DNA of 44,913 nucleotides from Bryobacteraceae bacterium (GTDB lineage Bacteria; Acidobacteriota; Terriglobia; Bryobacterales; Bryobacteraceae), in contig JAICJH010000054.1 in the NCBI GenBank assembly GCA_025928545.1, forward strand, positions 1 through 44,913. The letters are read 5' to 3'. The stretch's first letter is position 1. Each line of letters opens with the position of its first letter. The notes beneath the pieces were generated by a model. That model ran no database searches. It was given only the letters and a program-made list of their open reading frames with translations, and was not told the DNA's origin. The position numbers and the translations under genes are program-made. Positions 25,227-33,684 of the stretch are shown one piece after another.

Positions 25227-25365
25227 TGCCGACGTCATCCTGCCGCTATTGGGGCGCCATCTGCTCTCGCCTGCTGGGCAATCGCTCAATCATGCGCGAG
25301 GGCGCGGTGTCCGCTGGCGATCACGGCTTTGTGCAGTTTCGTGGCCTGGAACTGGAACTGCTTAG
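25207..25365 (+). pseudogene. Decayed PIN-domain (VapC-like) toxin
   Basis: An ATG at 25207 in a frame overlapping the antitoxin end encodes MKRCLADADVILPLL, which matches the start of VapC-like PIN toxins with the first catalytic aspartate in ADADV. After ~20 codons the similarity is lost and the frame stops at 25365 (53 aa versus ~130-140 in the family). In another frame (about 25313-25365) FVQFRGLELELL resembles a later PIN hydrophobic strand/helix, consistent with deletion plus frameshift. The remainder is replaced by the alcohol dehydrogenase upstream region. The identity is inferred from the opening motif and the antitoxin context. Confidence 0.5.
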
Positions 25366-25397
25366 TTAACGCCGCAACCCGGCCACGGACCATACTC

Positions 25398-26438
25398 ATG
25401 CCCAATACAAAAGCTTTCGCCGCATCGGACGCAAAAACACCGCTCGCCCCTTTTTCATTCGATCGCCGCGCGCCTGGCGATTACGATGTCGCCATCGACA
25501 TCAAATTCTGCGGAATCTGTCACACCGACATTCATCAGGCCCGCGATGAATGGGGCGGCTCCGTTTATCCAATGGTTCCCGGTCATGAGATCGCGGGAAT
25601 CGTAACCTCAGTTGGCGGTAAAGTAACGAAATTCAAACCCGGTCAGCACGTTGGCGTCGGATGTTTCGTCGATTCCTGCCGAACCTGCACCGAATGCCGC
25701 AAGGGCCTGGAGCAATACTGCGCGGTCGAAACCGTCTTTACTTACAACAGCAAAGACAAAGACGGGCACAACACCTATGGCGGGTATTCCGGCAAAATTG
25801 TCGTTGACGAAAATTACGTGCTCCGCATTCCGGAAAACCTGCCGCTCGACGCCTCGGCTCCCCTGCTTTGCGCCGGCATCACGTTGTACTCGCCGCTGCG
25901 GCATTGGGGCGCCGGGCCCGGCAGGAAGGTCGCGATCATCGGGCTGGGCGGTCTGGGACACATGGGAGTCAAACTGGCGCACGCGATGGGCGCCGAAGTA
26001 ACCGTGCTGAGCCAATCGCTGAAGAAGCTGGGCGATGGCAAGCGACTCGGTGCGGACCATTTTTACGCAACATCGGATCCGGAAACGTTCACAACACTGA
26101 AAGGTCATTTTGACCTGATCGTAAACACGGTTCCCGCCGCGAACGAATGGGATCGCTTCGTCGGCCTCCTGGCCACGGACGGCGCACTGGTCATGGTGGG
26201 TGTTCCTGACGAGCCGGTCGCCGTGAATGGCTTCCCTCTCATCACGAAGCGCAGAACCATCGCGGGCTCCATGATCGGCGGTATCGCCGAAACGCAGGAG
26301 ATGCTCGATTTCTGCGGCCGGCACAACATCGCGAGCGACGTCGAAGTCATCCCGATGCAACAGGTAAACGAAGCGTTCGAGCGCGTGCTGAAGGGCGATG
26401 TCCGTTACCGGTTTGTCATCGATTGCGGGACGCTCTAA
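25398..26438 (+). CDS. Zinc-dependent alcohol dehydrogenase (YahK/CAD type)
   Basis: A 346-aa medium-chain dehydrogenase/reductase. Catalytic zinc ligands are in CGICHTD (C41) and PGHE (H63). The structural zinc cysteines are C94, C97, C100 and C108. The dinucleotide-binding motif is IIGLGGLGHMGVKLA. NYVLRIPENLPLDASAPLLCAG and the closing YRFVID are typical of the YahK/cinnamyl alcohol dehydrogenase group, which reduces aldehydes with NADPH. The ATG at 25398 begins the usual N-terminus; the frame extends to 25329 but those residues belong to the toxin-debris region. It converges on the esterase gene with 18 bases between stops. Confidence 0.9.
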   Translation: MPNTKAFAASDAKTPLAPFSFDRRAPGDYDVAIDIKFCGICHTDIHQARDEWGGSVYPMVPGHEIAGIVTSVGGKVTKFKPGQHVGVGCFVDSCRTCTECRKGLEQYCAVETVFTYNSKDKDGHNTYGGYSGKIVVDENYVLRIPENLPLDASAPLLCAGITLYSPLRHWGAGPGRKVAIIGLGGLGHMGVKLAHAMGAEVTVLSQSLKKLGDGKRLGADHFYATSDPETFTTLKGHFDLIVNTVPAANEWDRFVGLLATDGALVMVGVPDEPVAVNGFPLITKRRTIAGSMIGGIAETQEMLDFCGRHNIASDVEVIPMQQVNEAFERVLKGDVRYRFVIDCGTL

Positions 26439-26456
26439 CCTAAAACGCCCGACCGA

Positions 26457-28841
26457 CTACTTCATCGTTTTCGCCATCCACTGAATAATCCAGTCCTGCG
26501 TCGCCGCGGGCAACCGAGTGAAGTCCCACGGTTCATACAGGCCGAGATTGCTATCCGCTTTTTGCATGGCGTAAATCTTACGCGCTTCCTCAACGGCCGT
26601 ATGCACCTCGGCAGGCGTGCCATCGCGATCCAGTTGCGGCTCCACAATCAGTGCCGGGCGCGGCGCAATCGTGGCGATGAGTTCGTTGTAATCGTACGGC
26701 AGTTGCTGCTCGTGGCCAATGAAGAACCCGAGCCTCGGCATCATGCCGCGCTCCACACTGTAGCGAGCGATGCCGCCGTCGCCGCGTGACGCCACGTCCG
26801 TTCGCATCGGAGTGAAACCGGAAATCGAGACCACGCCTTTCACCCGCGAATCGAGCGCGGCCGTATAAAGCCCGACCGTGCCACCCACCGAATACCCGAA
26901 CAGCGAAATCTTTTGCGAATCCACCAGCGAATCTTTTTCGAGGGCGTCGATCGCCGCGCGTGTATCCTCCACCATGCGGCCCATTTGCGACCAGTGCGGA
27001 TAGCGATCGTAAAACGGCGCGGTCTCGCCCATGCGGCTGCCGAAGCCACTCTGATCGAACGCCAGCACCGCATAACCGGCCTGGGCCAGCGCGAGAATCG
27101 GATGCAGATCCGACCGGTAGACCCACATATAGCCCAGTGGATAGCTGTACCCGTGCAGCCAGATCACCGTCGGCAGTTTCGTGCCCGGCGGCGTATTGGC
27201 GGGATAGTAAAGATCCCCGCGCACGTTATAGCCAAACGTGATGCTCCGCGAAGTTGTCTGGCTCGCCTGCGGTTGCAGCCAGCCAAATGACGTTCCACCG
27301 CGCTGGATGACCCACTGCACCAGATCGGGCACGAGTTGCCCCGGGTTGGAATTCGTCGCCGGACCCCGCCCCGCAACTGCTGGCGGCCCTCCGCGCCCCG
27401 AGCCTCCGCGTCCCGCAACAGCCGGACCCGAACCGCCCGCCGGCCCCCGCCCCAATCCGCCTCTGCCGGTAGCCGGTGGCATCATCGCAGGCTCTTCCCC
27501 CAACATCCAGGAGATCGATTTGCGAATCCCATCCGCCTTCGCCGGCCAGTCGGCGATCGAAGCAACCGCCGAGAGAATCGCGTTGCCGGCCTGGCGCGGG
27601 TACTTTGTGAGATTCAGCGTCTCTTTGCTGTTGGTGCGCCATTTGTCCAGATCCCAGGGGAAGAGCAGATGGTTATCCCAAACTCGGTTGGAGCGGCCGA
27701 ACTGAATATCCAGCCAATCGATGCAGGCTTCCTGATCGTTCGAGCCGTGGAAGCCGGGCACGCGCAGCAGGCCCAGTTTTTCGGGCTGCCCCATAAGTTT
27801 ATAAACCTTCAGCGCGGAATAATAGGCCTGCTCGTCGCCCCACGTATTCGAAACTTCGTCGTTCAGGCCATATTCGATCAGCACGGAGCGCGGCGCAATC
27901 CAGGCGATCAGCAGGTTTCCGTCAATGGGCAAACGGTCTTCCCGTCCGGAGAAGAAGCGCAGGCGCGGAATAAACCAGGTGGGGAACGAGCGCGTAGTGG
28001 TTTCAATGCTCTCGCCCGCATTCCGCTCACCGGCCAAACGCCACGGCACCACACCGCCAACGCCCGTACTGGCGGGGATCACCGCGGAAATGCGGTCGTC
28101 GAGCGCGGCTCCGAACGCGGCCATCTTGCCGTCGCGCGAGTAGCCGAACAGGCCGATATGTTTCATATCCACCTCGGGCAATGTCGCCAGATAATCCACC
28201 ACCATGCCGGCAGCCCAGCCACGTCGGGGCAGCAGCGCGAAATCGTAGTCTGGATAAAGTTGCGCAAGCGCCGCGGCATCGTCCATGCCATCGTTGGCGG
28301 CAAAACCGGCCGAGATGTAGCCGCGTCGCAGCAGGGCCGGACCCCAGCCTGCCAGCGATGGCGCCATCAAAACAGGGAATGGGCCCTTACCCTCGGGAAT
28401 CATCACCTGCACGCGCATCGTCCCTTTGCCGCCGGGGCCGAACTCCAGCCTCACATTGCGGATGAGGTAGCCTTTGCCCTTCGTTTCATCCAGCACGACG
28501 GCGCGATCCAGCTTCGGACGCACGGGAAATGTGCCGGATTGATATTTCTCGAAGAGTTGCTGAATCTCCGCGCGGCGTGCTTTCCATTCGAGCGGCGTGC
28601 GAACCAGCCTTCCATCCAGAAACTTCAGCGGGTCGGGCAGTCCGTTGACGCGGGGGAGCGAATCGAAATCCGGCGGAATCTCGCCGGTCTTATCCAGCCA
28701 TTGCTGGAACGAAGGGACATTCGGGATGATGGTCTGAAGCTTCGCCAGGTACTGTTTCCGCTCCTCCTGGGTCATCGCCCGCAGAGGAGAAAACGCAGCC
28801 AGGGTGAAGAGGGCGGTCAGAAGGAGGGATCGGCGTGACAT
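26457..28841 (-). CDS. Secreted two-domain esterase: CE15-like plus dienelactone hydrolase-like
   Basis: A 794-aa protein with a signal peptide (about 1-22). Residues ~60-400 resemble CE15 glucuronoyl esterases: the nucleophile elbow is LFGYSRDGKMA (S235), then VIPASTGVGGVVPWR, LPIDGNLLIAWIAPRSVLIE, and a His in VPGFHGSND (H365). Residues ~455-497 are a Gly/Pro/Arg-rich linker. Residues ~510-794 form a second alpha/beta hydrolase: oxyanion region IWLHGYSYP, Ser in FGYSVGGTVG (S651), an Asp around PQLDRDG, but at the place of the expected His there is EPWDF. CE15 enzymes cut lignin-glucuronoxylan ester bonds. The second domain may be inactive or use another residue. The divergent neighbour is a DUF6807 protein. 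Confidence 0.82.
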   Translation of the reverse strand: MSRRSLLLTALFTLAAFSPLRAMTQEERKQYLAKLQTIIPNVPSFQQWLDKTGEIPPDFDSLPRVNGLPDPLKFLDGRLVRTPLEWKARRAEIQQLFEKYQSGTFPVRPKLDRAVVLDETKGKGYLIRNVRLEFGPGGKGTMRVQVMIPEGKGPFPVLMAPSLAGWGPALLRRGYISAGFAANDGMDDAAALAQLYPDYDFALLPRRGWAAGMVVDYLATLPEVDMKHIGLFGYSRDGKMAAFGAALDDRISAVIPASTGVGGVVPWRLAGERNAGESIETTTRSFPTWFIPRLRFFSGREDRLPIDGNLLIAWIAPRSVLIEYGLNDEVSNTWGDEQAYYSALKVYKLMGQPEKLGLLRVPGFHGSNDQEACIDWLDIQFGRSNRVWDNHLLFPWDLDKWRTNSKETLNLTKYPRQAGNAILSAVASIADWPAKADGIRKSISWMLGEEPAMMPPATGRGGLGRGPAGGSGPAVAGRGGSGRGGPPAVAGRGPATNSNPGQLVPDLVQWVIQRGGTSFGWLQPQASQTTSRSITFGYNVRGDLYYPANTPPGTKLPTVIWLHGYSYPLGYMWVYRSDLHPILALAQAGYAVLAFDQSGFGSRMGETAPFYDRYPHWSQMGRMVEDTRAAIDALEKDSLVDSQKISLFGYSVGGTVGLYTAALDSRVKGVVSISGFTPMRTDVASRGDGGIARYSVERGMMPRLGFFIGHEQQLPYDYNELIATIAPRPALIVEPQLDRDGTPAEVHTAVEEARKIYAMQKADSNLGLYEPWDFTRLPAATQDWIIQWMAKTMK

Positions 28842-28963
28842 TGGATGACACGGATGATATCAAAGCGTTGGCCCTGTTTTGAGCGGTAACCGTCTCCCTG
28901 GCCCGCACGGCATTCCGACTCGCGGCAGATCGGCCATCGCACGTTTGTGGTTTACTATTTAGC

Positions 28964-29938
28964 ATGTATAAATTGGCGCTTACGGCGCTATTCGCCGCCG
29001 CCTCGCTTGCCGCTCAGGTCAACGTGACCCAGGGCAACAATGAGATCGTAGTCTCCATCGATGGCAAACCCTACACGACTTTCTACTACGGGCCGGAAGT
29101 AGCCAAGCCCTATCTTTATCCGTTGCGTGCGCCGTCCGGCGTACGCGTTACCCGCGGCTACCCGATGGACACCGCGCCGGGCGAATCGCTCGACCACCAG
29201 CACCAGCGCGCCGTCTGGTTCGCGCATTCCAAAGTCAACGGTATCGACTATTGGAACAACGAATTCTCCTATAAGACTCCCAACCTCGGCCACATCTTCG
29301 TCACCAAAATCGACAAAATCCAAAGCGGACCCAAATCCGGCGAGATCGATGCGACAGCGGAATGGAAAGATCCTGCCGGCAAGGTGGTTCTCGTTGAGAA
29401 TCGCAAAATGATATTCCACGGCGGCGGCCCGAACCGCGTGGTGGATTTCGATTTCACCCTCACCGCCGTGGAAACCGCAAAGTTCGAGGATGAGAAGGAC
29501 GGCGTTTTCGGGATTCGCCTCGCCTCCGAACTGGAAGAGCCGAATGCGCCGGGCACCAAATCCCAGCCGAAAGAACCGCTCCGCACCGGCGTCATGACCT
29601 GCGCCGACGGCAAAACAACGGAAAAGAACTGCTGGGGCACTCGCGCCGACTGGATGGATTTCTCCGGCACCGTGCAGGGCGAGAAGGTCGGCCTCGCCAT
29701 TCTGGATCACCCCGAAAATCCCGGCCATCCGACGTACTGGCACGCCCGTGGGTACGGCCTGTTCGCCGCTAACATTTTTGGACGAAATGCGTTTACCAAT
29801 AAGAAGGAGCCCGAAGGTTCCGTCACGCTCAAACCGGGCGAGAAGATGCGCTTCCGTTACCGGGTCGTTATACACCCGGGAACCCTCGCGGATGCGAAAA
29901 TGGATGATCTGTACAAAGCCTACGCCGCCGGGAAATAA
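28964..29938 (+). CDS. DUF6807 (PmoA-like) secreted protein
   Basis: A 324-aa protein with a signal peptide (about 1-17, ending SLAAQ) and the DUF6807 fold. Recognisable family segments are FYYGPEVAKPYLYPLRAPSG, the histidine-rich SLDHQHQRAVWFAH and GLAILDHPENPGHPTYWHAR. Proteins of this type are often found near sugar-degradation genes and annotated PmoA family, but are unrelated to methane monooxygenase and have no proven activity. A TACTAT hexamer ends five bases before the ATG and no Shine-Dalgarno is visible, suggesting a leaderless start. It is followed 3 bases later by the M16 peptidase gene. Confidence 0.85.
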   Translation: MYKLALTALFAAASLAAQVNVTQGNNEIVVSIDGKPYTTFYYGPEVAKPYLYPLRAPSGVRVTRGYPMDTAPGESLDHQHQRAVWFAHSKVNGIDYWNNEFSYKTPNLGHIFVTKIDKIQSGPKSGEIDATAEWKDPAGKVVLVENRKMIFHGGGPNRVVDFDFTLTAVETAKFEDEKDGVFGIRLASELEEPNAPGTKSQPKEPLRTGVMTCADGKTTEKNCWGTRADWMDFSGTVQGEKVGLAILDHPENPGHPTYWHARGYGLFAANIFGRNAFTNKKEPEGSVTLKPGEKMRFRYRVVIHPGTLADAKMDDLYKAYAAGK

Positions 29939-29941
29939 ACT

Positions 29942-32695
29942 ATGCTGAAGCGCCTCTACCTCATTACCGCCGTTCTCACACTCTCGGCCGCCGCCCAGAC
30001 TCTGCCCCCGGGGGTAACCAAAGGCCCGTCGATGGCCGGCATCACGGAGTATTCCTATCCGAACGGCCTGCGCGTCCTGCTGCTGCCAGATGTTTCAAGC
30101 ACCAAGGTCTCGGTCAACATGGTCTATCTCGTCGGTTCGCGCCACGAAGGCTATGGTGAGACCGGCATGGCGCACCTGCTCGAACATATGAACTTCATCC
30201 TTTCGAAGGATGGCCGCAGCATCAAAAAGGAACTGACAGACCACGGCGCCAACTGGAACGGCACCACGGATTACGACCGCACCAACTACTTCGAAACCGT
30301 AAACGCCTCGGATGACAACCTCAAGTGGGCTCTCAGTCTCGAAGCTACCCGCATGGTCAATATGAGGATCGAGAAAGAACTGCTCGATACCGAAATGACG
30401 GTCGTCCGCAACGAATTCGAACGCGGCGAAAACAGTGTCACGCGGGTTCTGGACGAGCGTGTCATGTCCACCGCCTTCCTCTGGCACAACTACGGTAAGT
30501 CCGTGATCGGTTCGCTGGCGGATATCGAAAAGGTGCCCATTGACCGGCTTGCCGCGTTTTATCAGAAGTATTACCAGCCGGATAATGCCGTTCTGATCAT
30601 CGGCGGGCAAATCGATCCTGCCAAAACTCTGACGATGGTTGCCGACAGCGTCGGCAGAATTCCGCGTCCCACCCGTAAGCTCGATGCCACTTACACGAGC
30701 GAGCCCGCCCAGGATGGTGAGCGAGCCGTGGAATTGCGCCGCGTCGGCGTCGGCCAGAACCTGATGCTGGCCTATCACGGGCCTGCCATGGCGCACCCGG
30801 ATGCCGCCATCCTCGAAGTGGCCGCGGGAATCATGAATGGCTCCGGCGGCACCGGTCGCCTGTACAAGGCGCTGGTGGATAACAAGAAAGCGATGTCGGC
30901 TTCCATGTCCGTCTCCGAACTTCACGATCCCGGTGTGGTGCAATTCTCATCCACGCTCAGCAAGGAACAAAGCCTGCCGGACGTGAAGAAGACCATGCTC
31001 GATACCATCTCCGGCCTGATTACGGAACCGCCCAGCAAGGAAGAAGTGGAGCGCGCCAAAGAGCGCATCATTCAGCGCATGGACCGCGAGTTCACCAATT
31101 CACAGGCCATGGTGGTGAACGTTTTGACCGAAGTGGCTGCCGATGGTGATTGGCGCTATCTCTTCACGAATTACGCCGAAATCAAAACCGTGACGCCCGA
31201 AGATATCGTCCGCGTTGCGAAGCTTTATCTGAAGGATTCCAACCGCACCGTCGGCGTGTTCATTCCGGATGCCGCGCCCGAGCGTACCGTGGTGCCGGAA
31301 GCGCCTCCCGTGGATAAGCTGCTCAGCGAATTCAAACCCGCTGTCACCATCTCCGAAGGTGAAGTGCTCGATCCTTCTCCGGCCGTCGTGGAAAAGCGTA
31401 TCGTGCGGTCAAAGTTGCCCGGCGGGCTCCGGCTCGCCCTTCTGCCCAAAGCGACCCGCGGCAATCAGGTGGAACTCCGTTTGAATATCCGGTACGGGGA
31501 TGAGAAATCGCTCGCCGGTAAACAGGCTGCGGCACAACTCGCCGGCGCACTCCTGATGCGCGGCACGAAGACCATGAACCGCCAGCAGATTCAGGACGCG
31601 ATCCAGAAGCTGAATGCCACCATGTCGGTCTGCGGTGGCGGTGGGCGCGGCGGCGGTGGCGCCGCTCTGGACAGCTGTACGTCAACCATCACCACGACCT
31701 CCGAGAATCTGATTCCGGCCATGCGCCTGATGACCACCATTCTCAAAGATCCGGCGTTCCCGGAATCGGATTTCGAGCAGATCCGGCAGCAGGAAATCAC
31801 GGCTATCGAACGCGGCAAGACCGAACCCGCCACGCTGGCGACACAGGCCCTCCAGGCCAATATCGCTCCGTTCCCGCGCAGCGACGTGCGCCACCCGCGA
31901 ACCATTGACGAGCAGATTGAAGATCTGAAGAAGGTCACTCTTGACGATGTGAAGAAGTTCTACCAGCAGTTCTACGGCGCTTCACAGGGAGACCTGGTCG
32001 CCGTGGGAGCTTTGAAGGTGGACGAAGTTCAAAAAGCCGCCGCGGAACTGTTCGATAACTGGAAAAGCCCCGCGCCCTATGCGCGCATCGAATCGAAGGT
32101 TCTGCCGGTCACTCCGATTAATGTTCACATCGAAACTCCCGACAAAGAAAACGCGCAGTTCAGCGCCGGGTTGCGAATCCAGATGAAAGACACCGATCCC
32201 GATTACGCTCCCATGCTGATCGCCAACTACATCATGGGCGGCGACATCACATCGCGCTGGTCGGATCGCATCCGCAATCGCGACGGGCTGAGCTACGGCG
32301 CCAGCAGCGGATTTTCCGCTCCTGCGTTCGGAGACGCCGCCGTGCTCTCCGCCAGCGTAATCAGTAATCCGAAAAATTCACCGCACGTCGAAGCGGATTT
32401 CCGCGAAGAACTGAAAAATGCCCTGGACAAAGGCTTCACACAGAAGGAACTCGATGCCGCGAAGGCAGCCTATCTGGATGCCCGGAAACTCGGCCGCGCG
32501 GGCGACGCCAACATCCTGAACCTGATCTCCGTGCGTGCCGACGTGGATAAAACGCTCGATTGGGATATCCAGCTCGATGCGAAGCTGGCGGCTCTTACGC
32601 TCGACCAGGTGAACGCCGCCTTCCGCAGGCGCGTGAATAACAACATGTCGATCGTGCAGGCGGGCGATTTCAAAAAGGCGGGCGTTTACCAGTAG
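29942..32695 (+). CDS. M16 family zinc peptidase (two-lobed), exported
   Basis: A 917-aa pitrilysin-type peptidase. A signal peptide (about 1-19) precedes the N-terminal M16 lobe with the inverted zinc motif HLLEH (H78, E81, H82) and the third ligand E158 in VVRNEFE, at the canonical spacing. The second half repeats the M16 fold without zinc ligands (for example LPGGLRLALLPKATRGNQVE and the glycine-rich CGGGGRGGGGAALD loop, where the active lobe has its helix). It is likely a periplasmic protease degrading peptides. It is probably co-transcribed with the DUF6807 gene. Its 3' end overlaps by 26 bases the tail of the broken endonuclease III-like gene on the other strand. Confidence 0.93.
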   Translation: MLKRLYLITAVLTLSAAAQTLPPGVTKGPSMAGITEYSYPNGLRVLLLPDVSSTKVSVNMVYLVGSRHEGYGETGMAHLLEHMNFILSKDGRSIKKELTDHGANWNGTTDYDRTNYFETVNASDDNLKWALSLEATRMVNMRIEKELLDTEMTVVRNEFERGENSVTRVLDERVMSTAFLWHNYGKSVIGSLADIEKVPIDRLAAFYQKYYQPDNAVLIIGGQIDPAKTLTMVADSVGRIPRPTRKLDATYTSEPAQDGERAVELRRVGVGQNLMLAYHGPAMAHPDAAILEVAAGIMNGSGGTGRLYKALVDNKKAMSASMSVSELHDPGVVQFSSTLSKEQSLPDVKKTMLDTISGLITEPPSKEEVERAKERIIQRMDREFTNSQAMVVNVLTEVAADGDWRYLFTNYAEIKTVTPEDIVRVAKLYLKDSNRTVGVFIPDAAPERTVVPEAPPVDKLLSEFKPAVTISEGEVLDPSPAVVEKRIVRSKLPGGLRLALLPKATRGNQVELRLNIRYGDEKSLAGKQAAAQLAGALLMRGTKTMNRQQIQDAIQKLNATMSVCGGGGRGGGGAALDSCTSTITTTSENLIPAMRLMTTILKDPAFPESDFEQIRQQEITAIERGKTEPATLATQALQANIAPFPRSDVRHPRTIDEQIEDLKKVTLDDVKKFYQQFYGASQGDLVAVGALKVDEVQKAAAELFDNWKSPAPYARIESKVLPVTPINVHIETPDKENAQFSAGLRIQMKDTDPDYAPMLIANYIMGGDITSRWSDRIRNRDGLSYGASSGFSAPAFGDAAVLSASVISNPKNSPHVEADFREELKNALDKGFTQKELDAAKAAYLDARKLGRAGDANILNLISVRADVDKTLDWDIQLDAKLAALTLDQVNAAFRRRVNNNMSIVQAGDFKKAGVYQ

Positions 32696-32915
32696 GCTTT
32701 TTCTTCGCATACGCGCAGGATCGCGCCACGGGACAGGTTTCGCAGTTCGGCTTCGCCGCTTTGCAGACCTGCTGCCCGTGGCGTTTCAACAGCAATGCGC
32801 GGCTGCGCGAGTCGCGCTTCTCCGGCACTTCCGCCGCAATCGCATCGCGCGCGTCCTTGTAGGTCCCGCTCCATTTCAAACCTTCCGGCCCTCGGCAAAA
32901 GAATTCTGATAACAA
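32670..32915 (-). pseudogene. 3' fragment of an endonuclease III/HhH-GPD glycosylase gene
   Basis: An 81-codon frame without a proper start (TTG at best). From about YKDARDAIAAE onward it matches the C-terminus of the endonuclease III family, including the [4Fe-4S] loop C-x6-C-x2-C-x5-C (CKAAKPNCETCPVARSC). The ~140 N-terminal residues with the helix-hairpin-helix and catalytic Lys/Asp are absent: upstream lies the TIGR03435 remnant. The first ~15 codons do not look like this family, so the break is near 32870. It marks the left edge of the accessory islet. Confidence 0.75.
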
Positions 32916-32952
32916 CTGTGCTCTCTGTCCCGTAATACAAGGCGGAACAAAG

Positions 32953-33102
32953 ATGAAAACACCCTATGCACGCTTCAGCCTGGTCGTCCTCGCATTGACT
33001 GCCGCCTTCGCTCAGACCGGATTCGACGTAGTCTCCATCAAGCCCAGAAGGCGCTGCGCCGAGCGCCTGATTCGTTCGCCGACTTCCGGTGGAACGAATT
33101 AA
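32953..33102 (+). pseudogene. 5' remnant of a TIGR03435 family gene
   Basis: The 49-codon frame has a signal peptide (MKTPYARFSLVVLALTAAFA) and the diagnostic family start GFDVVSIKP; then it departs from the family (RRRCAERLIRS) and stops at 33100-33102. Intact members are 240-300 aa. The point where similarity is lost (about 33045) coincides with two hairpins. A matching C-terminal remnant lies at 41421-41576 on the same strand. Confidence 0.75.
33050..33099. repeat. Tandem hairpins at the islet left junction
   Basis: Two perfect inverted repeats lie back to back: GGCGCT/AGCGCC (33050-33055, 33062-33067) and ATTCGTTC/GAACGAAT (33070-33077, 33092-33099), the second with an inner CCG/CGG pair. 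They sit exactly between the broken TIGR03435 coding sequence and the promoter at 33104. They could be the end of a mobile element, a terminator-like structure, or an operator. Confidence 0.45.
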
Positions 33103-33103
33103 C

Positions 33104-33132
33104 TTGACAAATGCAGGGGGCATCCGTACTAT
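33104..33132 (+). promoter_or_regulatory. Sigma-70 promoter TTGACA-N17-TACTAT for a leaderless gene
   Basis: A perfect -35 (TTGACA, 33104-33109), a 17-base spacer and a -10 TACTAT (33127-33132). The ATG at 33140 lies seven bases after the -10, where transcription would begin, and no ribosome-binding site is present. It would drive the 177-aa gene and the RHS unit. Confidence 0.75.
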
Positions 33133-33139
33133 TGCTTAC

Positions 33140-33673
33140 ATGTTGTCAAAATTAAGCTTGTATATTCTCATTATTGGCACATTCATCAAGCCACTTTCCG
33201 CCCAAATCTCACCAAGCCACAGCTCGTCTATCCAATTGCCGACGCCGGGATCTTCTGCGTCACAACATGCGGTTCCCGCGCAAGCCGGTCACCAGAGGGT
33301 TATAGCTCTCGTACACTTAACCGGGAGCGGCAGTAATGGTGACGCAATTCGGCCGGAATATGCACCAGCTTCCGAACAACTCCCAATTCCTTCTTCGGCT
33401 GTACCTGCCGCATCGAGCACGCCGCCCCGCGCCGCCAACCCTTTGAATGGTCGAATCCTCGGCTGGTCAATGCAACTCACCGATGACCAGAAGATGGCCA
33501 TCGTCCAGTTTGTCGCCACAGACACAACGGCATTCGCGCCACTGTTCCGTGACAGGCGACCGGGTATTCGGGTCTTCCAGATTGGCAAGGACAGTCGCCA
33601 GACCATCGAATCGGAAATGCGAAAAGTCCGTAAAGATTTTAACCTCGATTCGTTCCTGCTTTCCGTTCACTGA
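33140..33673 (+). CDS. Secreted protein preceding the RHS gene
   Basis: A 177-aa protein with a signal peptide (MLSKLSLYILIIGTFIKPLSAQ). Residues ~23-105 are Ser/Pro/Ala-rich and probably disordered, with a short ordered piece VIALVHLTGSGSNGDAIRPE. A compact C-terminal part (about 105-177) contains GRILGWSMQLTDDQKMAIVQ and GIRVFQIGKDSRQTIESEMR. I do not recognise a characterised family. The start is the ATG at 33140, which begins the signal peptide and lies seven bases after a -10 element. Twelve bases separate its stop from the RHS gene, so the two are likely co-transcribed and possibly functionally linked, for example as a secretion or folding partner (inference). Confidence 0.7.
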   Translation: MLSKLSLYILIIGTFIKPLSAQISPSHSSSIQLPTPGSSASQHAVPAQAGHQRVIALVHLTGSGSNGDAIRPEYAPASEQLPIPSSAVPAASSTPPRAANPLNGRILGWSMQLTDDQKMAIVQFVATDTTAFAPLFRDRRPGIRVFQIGKDSRQTIESEMRKVRKDFNLDSFLLSVH

Positions 33674-33684
33674 GGCATATTGCT

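Noticed and set aside
25329..25397. Start of the alcohol dehydrogenase at 25329
   Set aside because: The first 23 codons resemble toxin debris in another frame and precede the normal N-terminus at 25398.
27336..28838. 500-codon plus-strand frame opposite the CE15-like esterase
   Set aside because: It is the complement of a well-supported coding sequence in a high-GC gene, with no domain, signal peptide or ribosome site.
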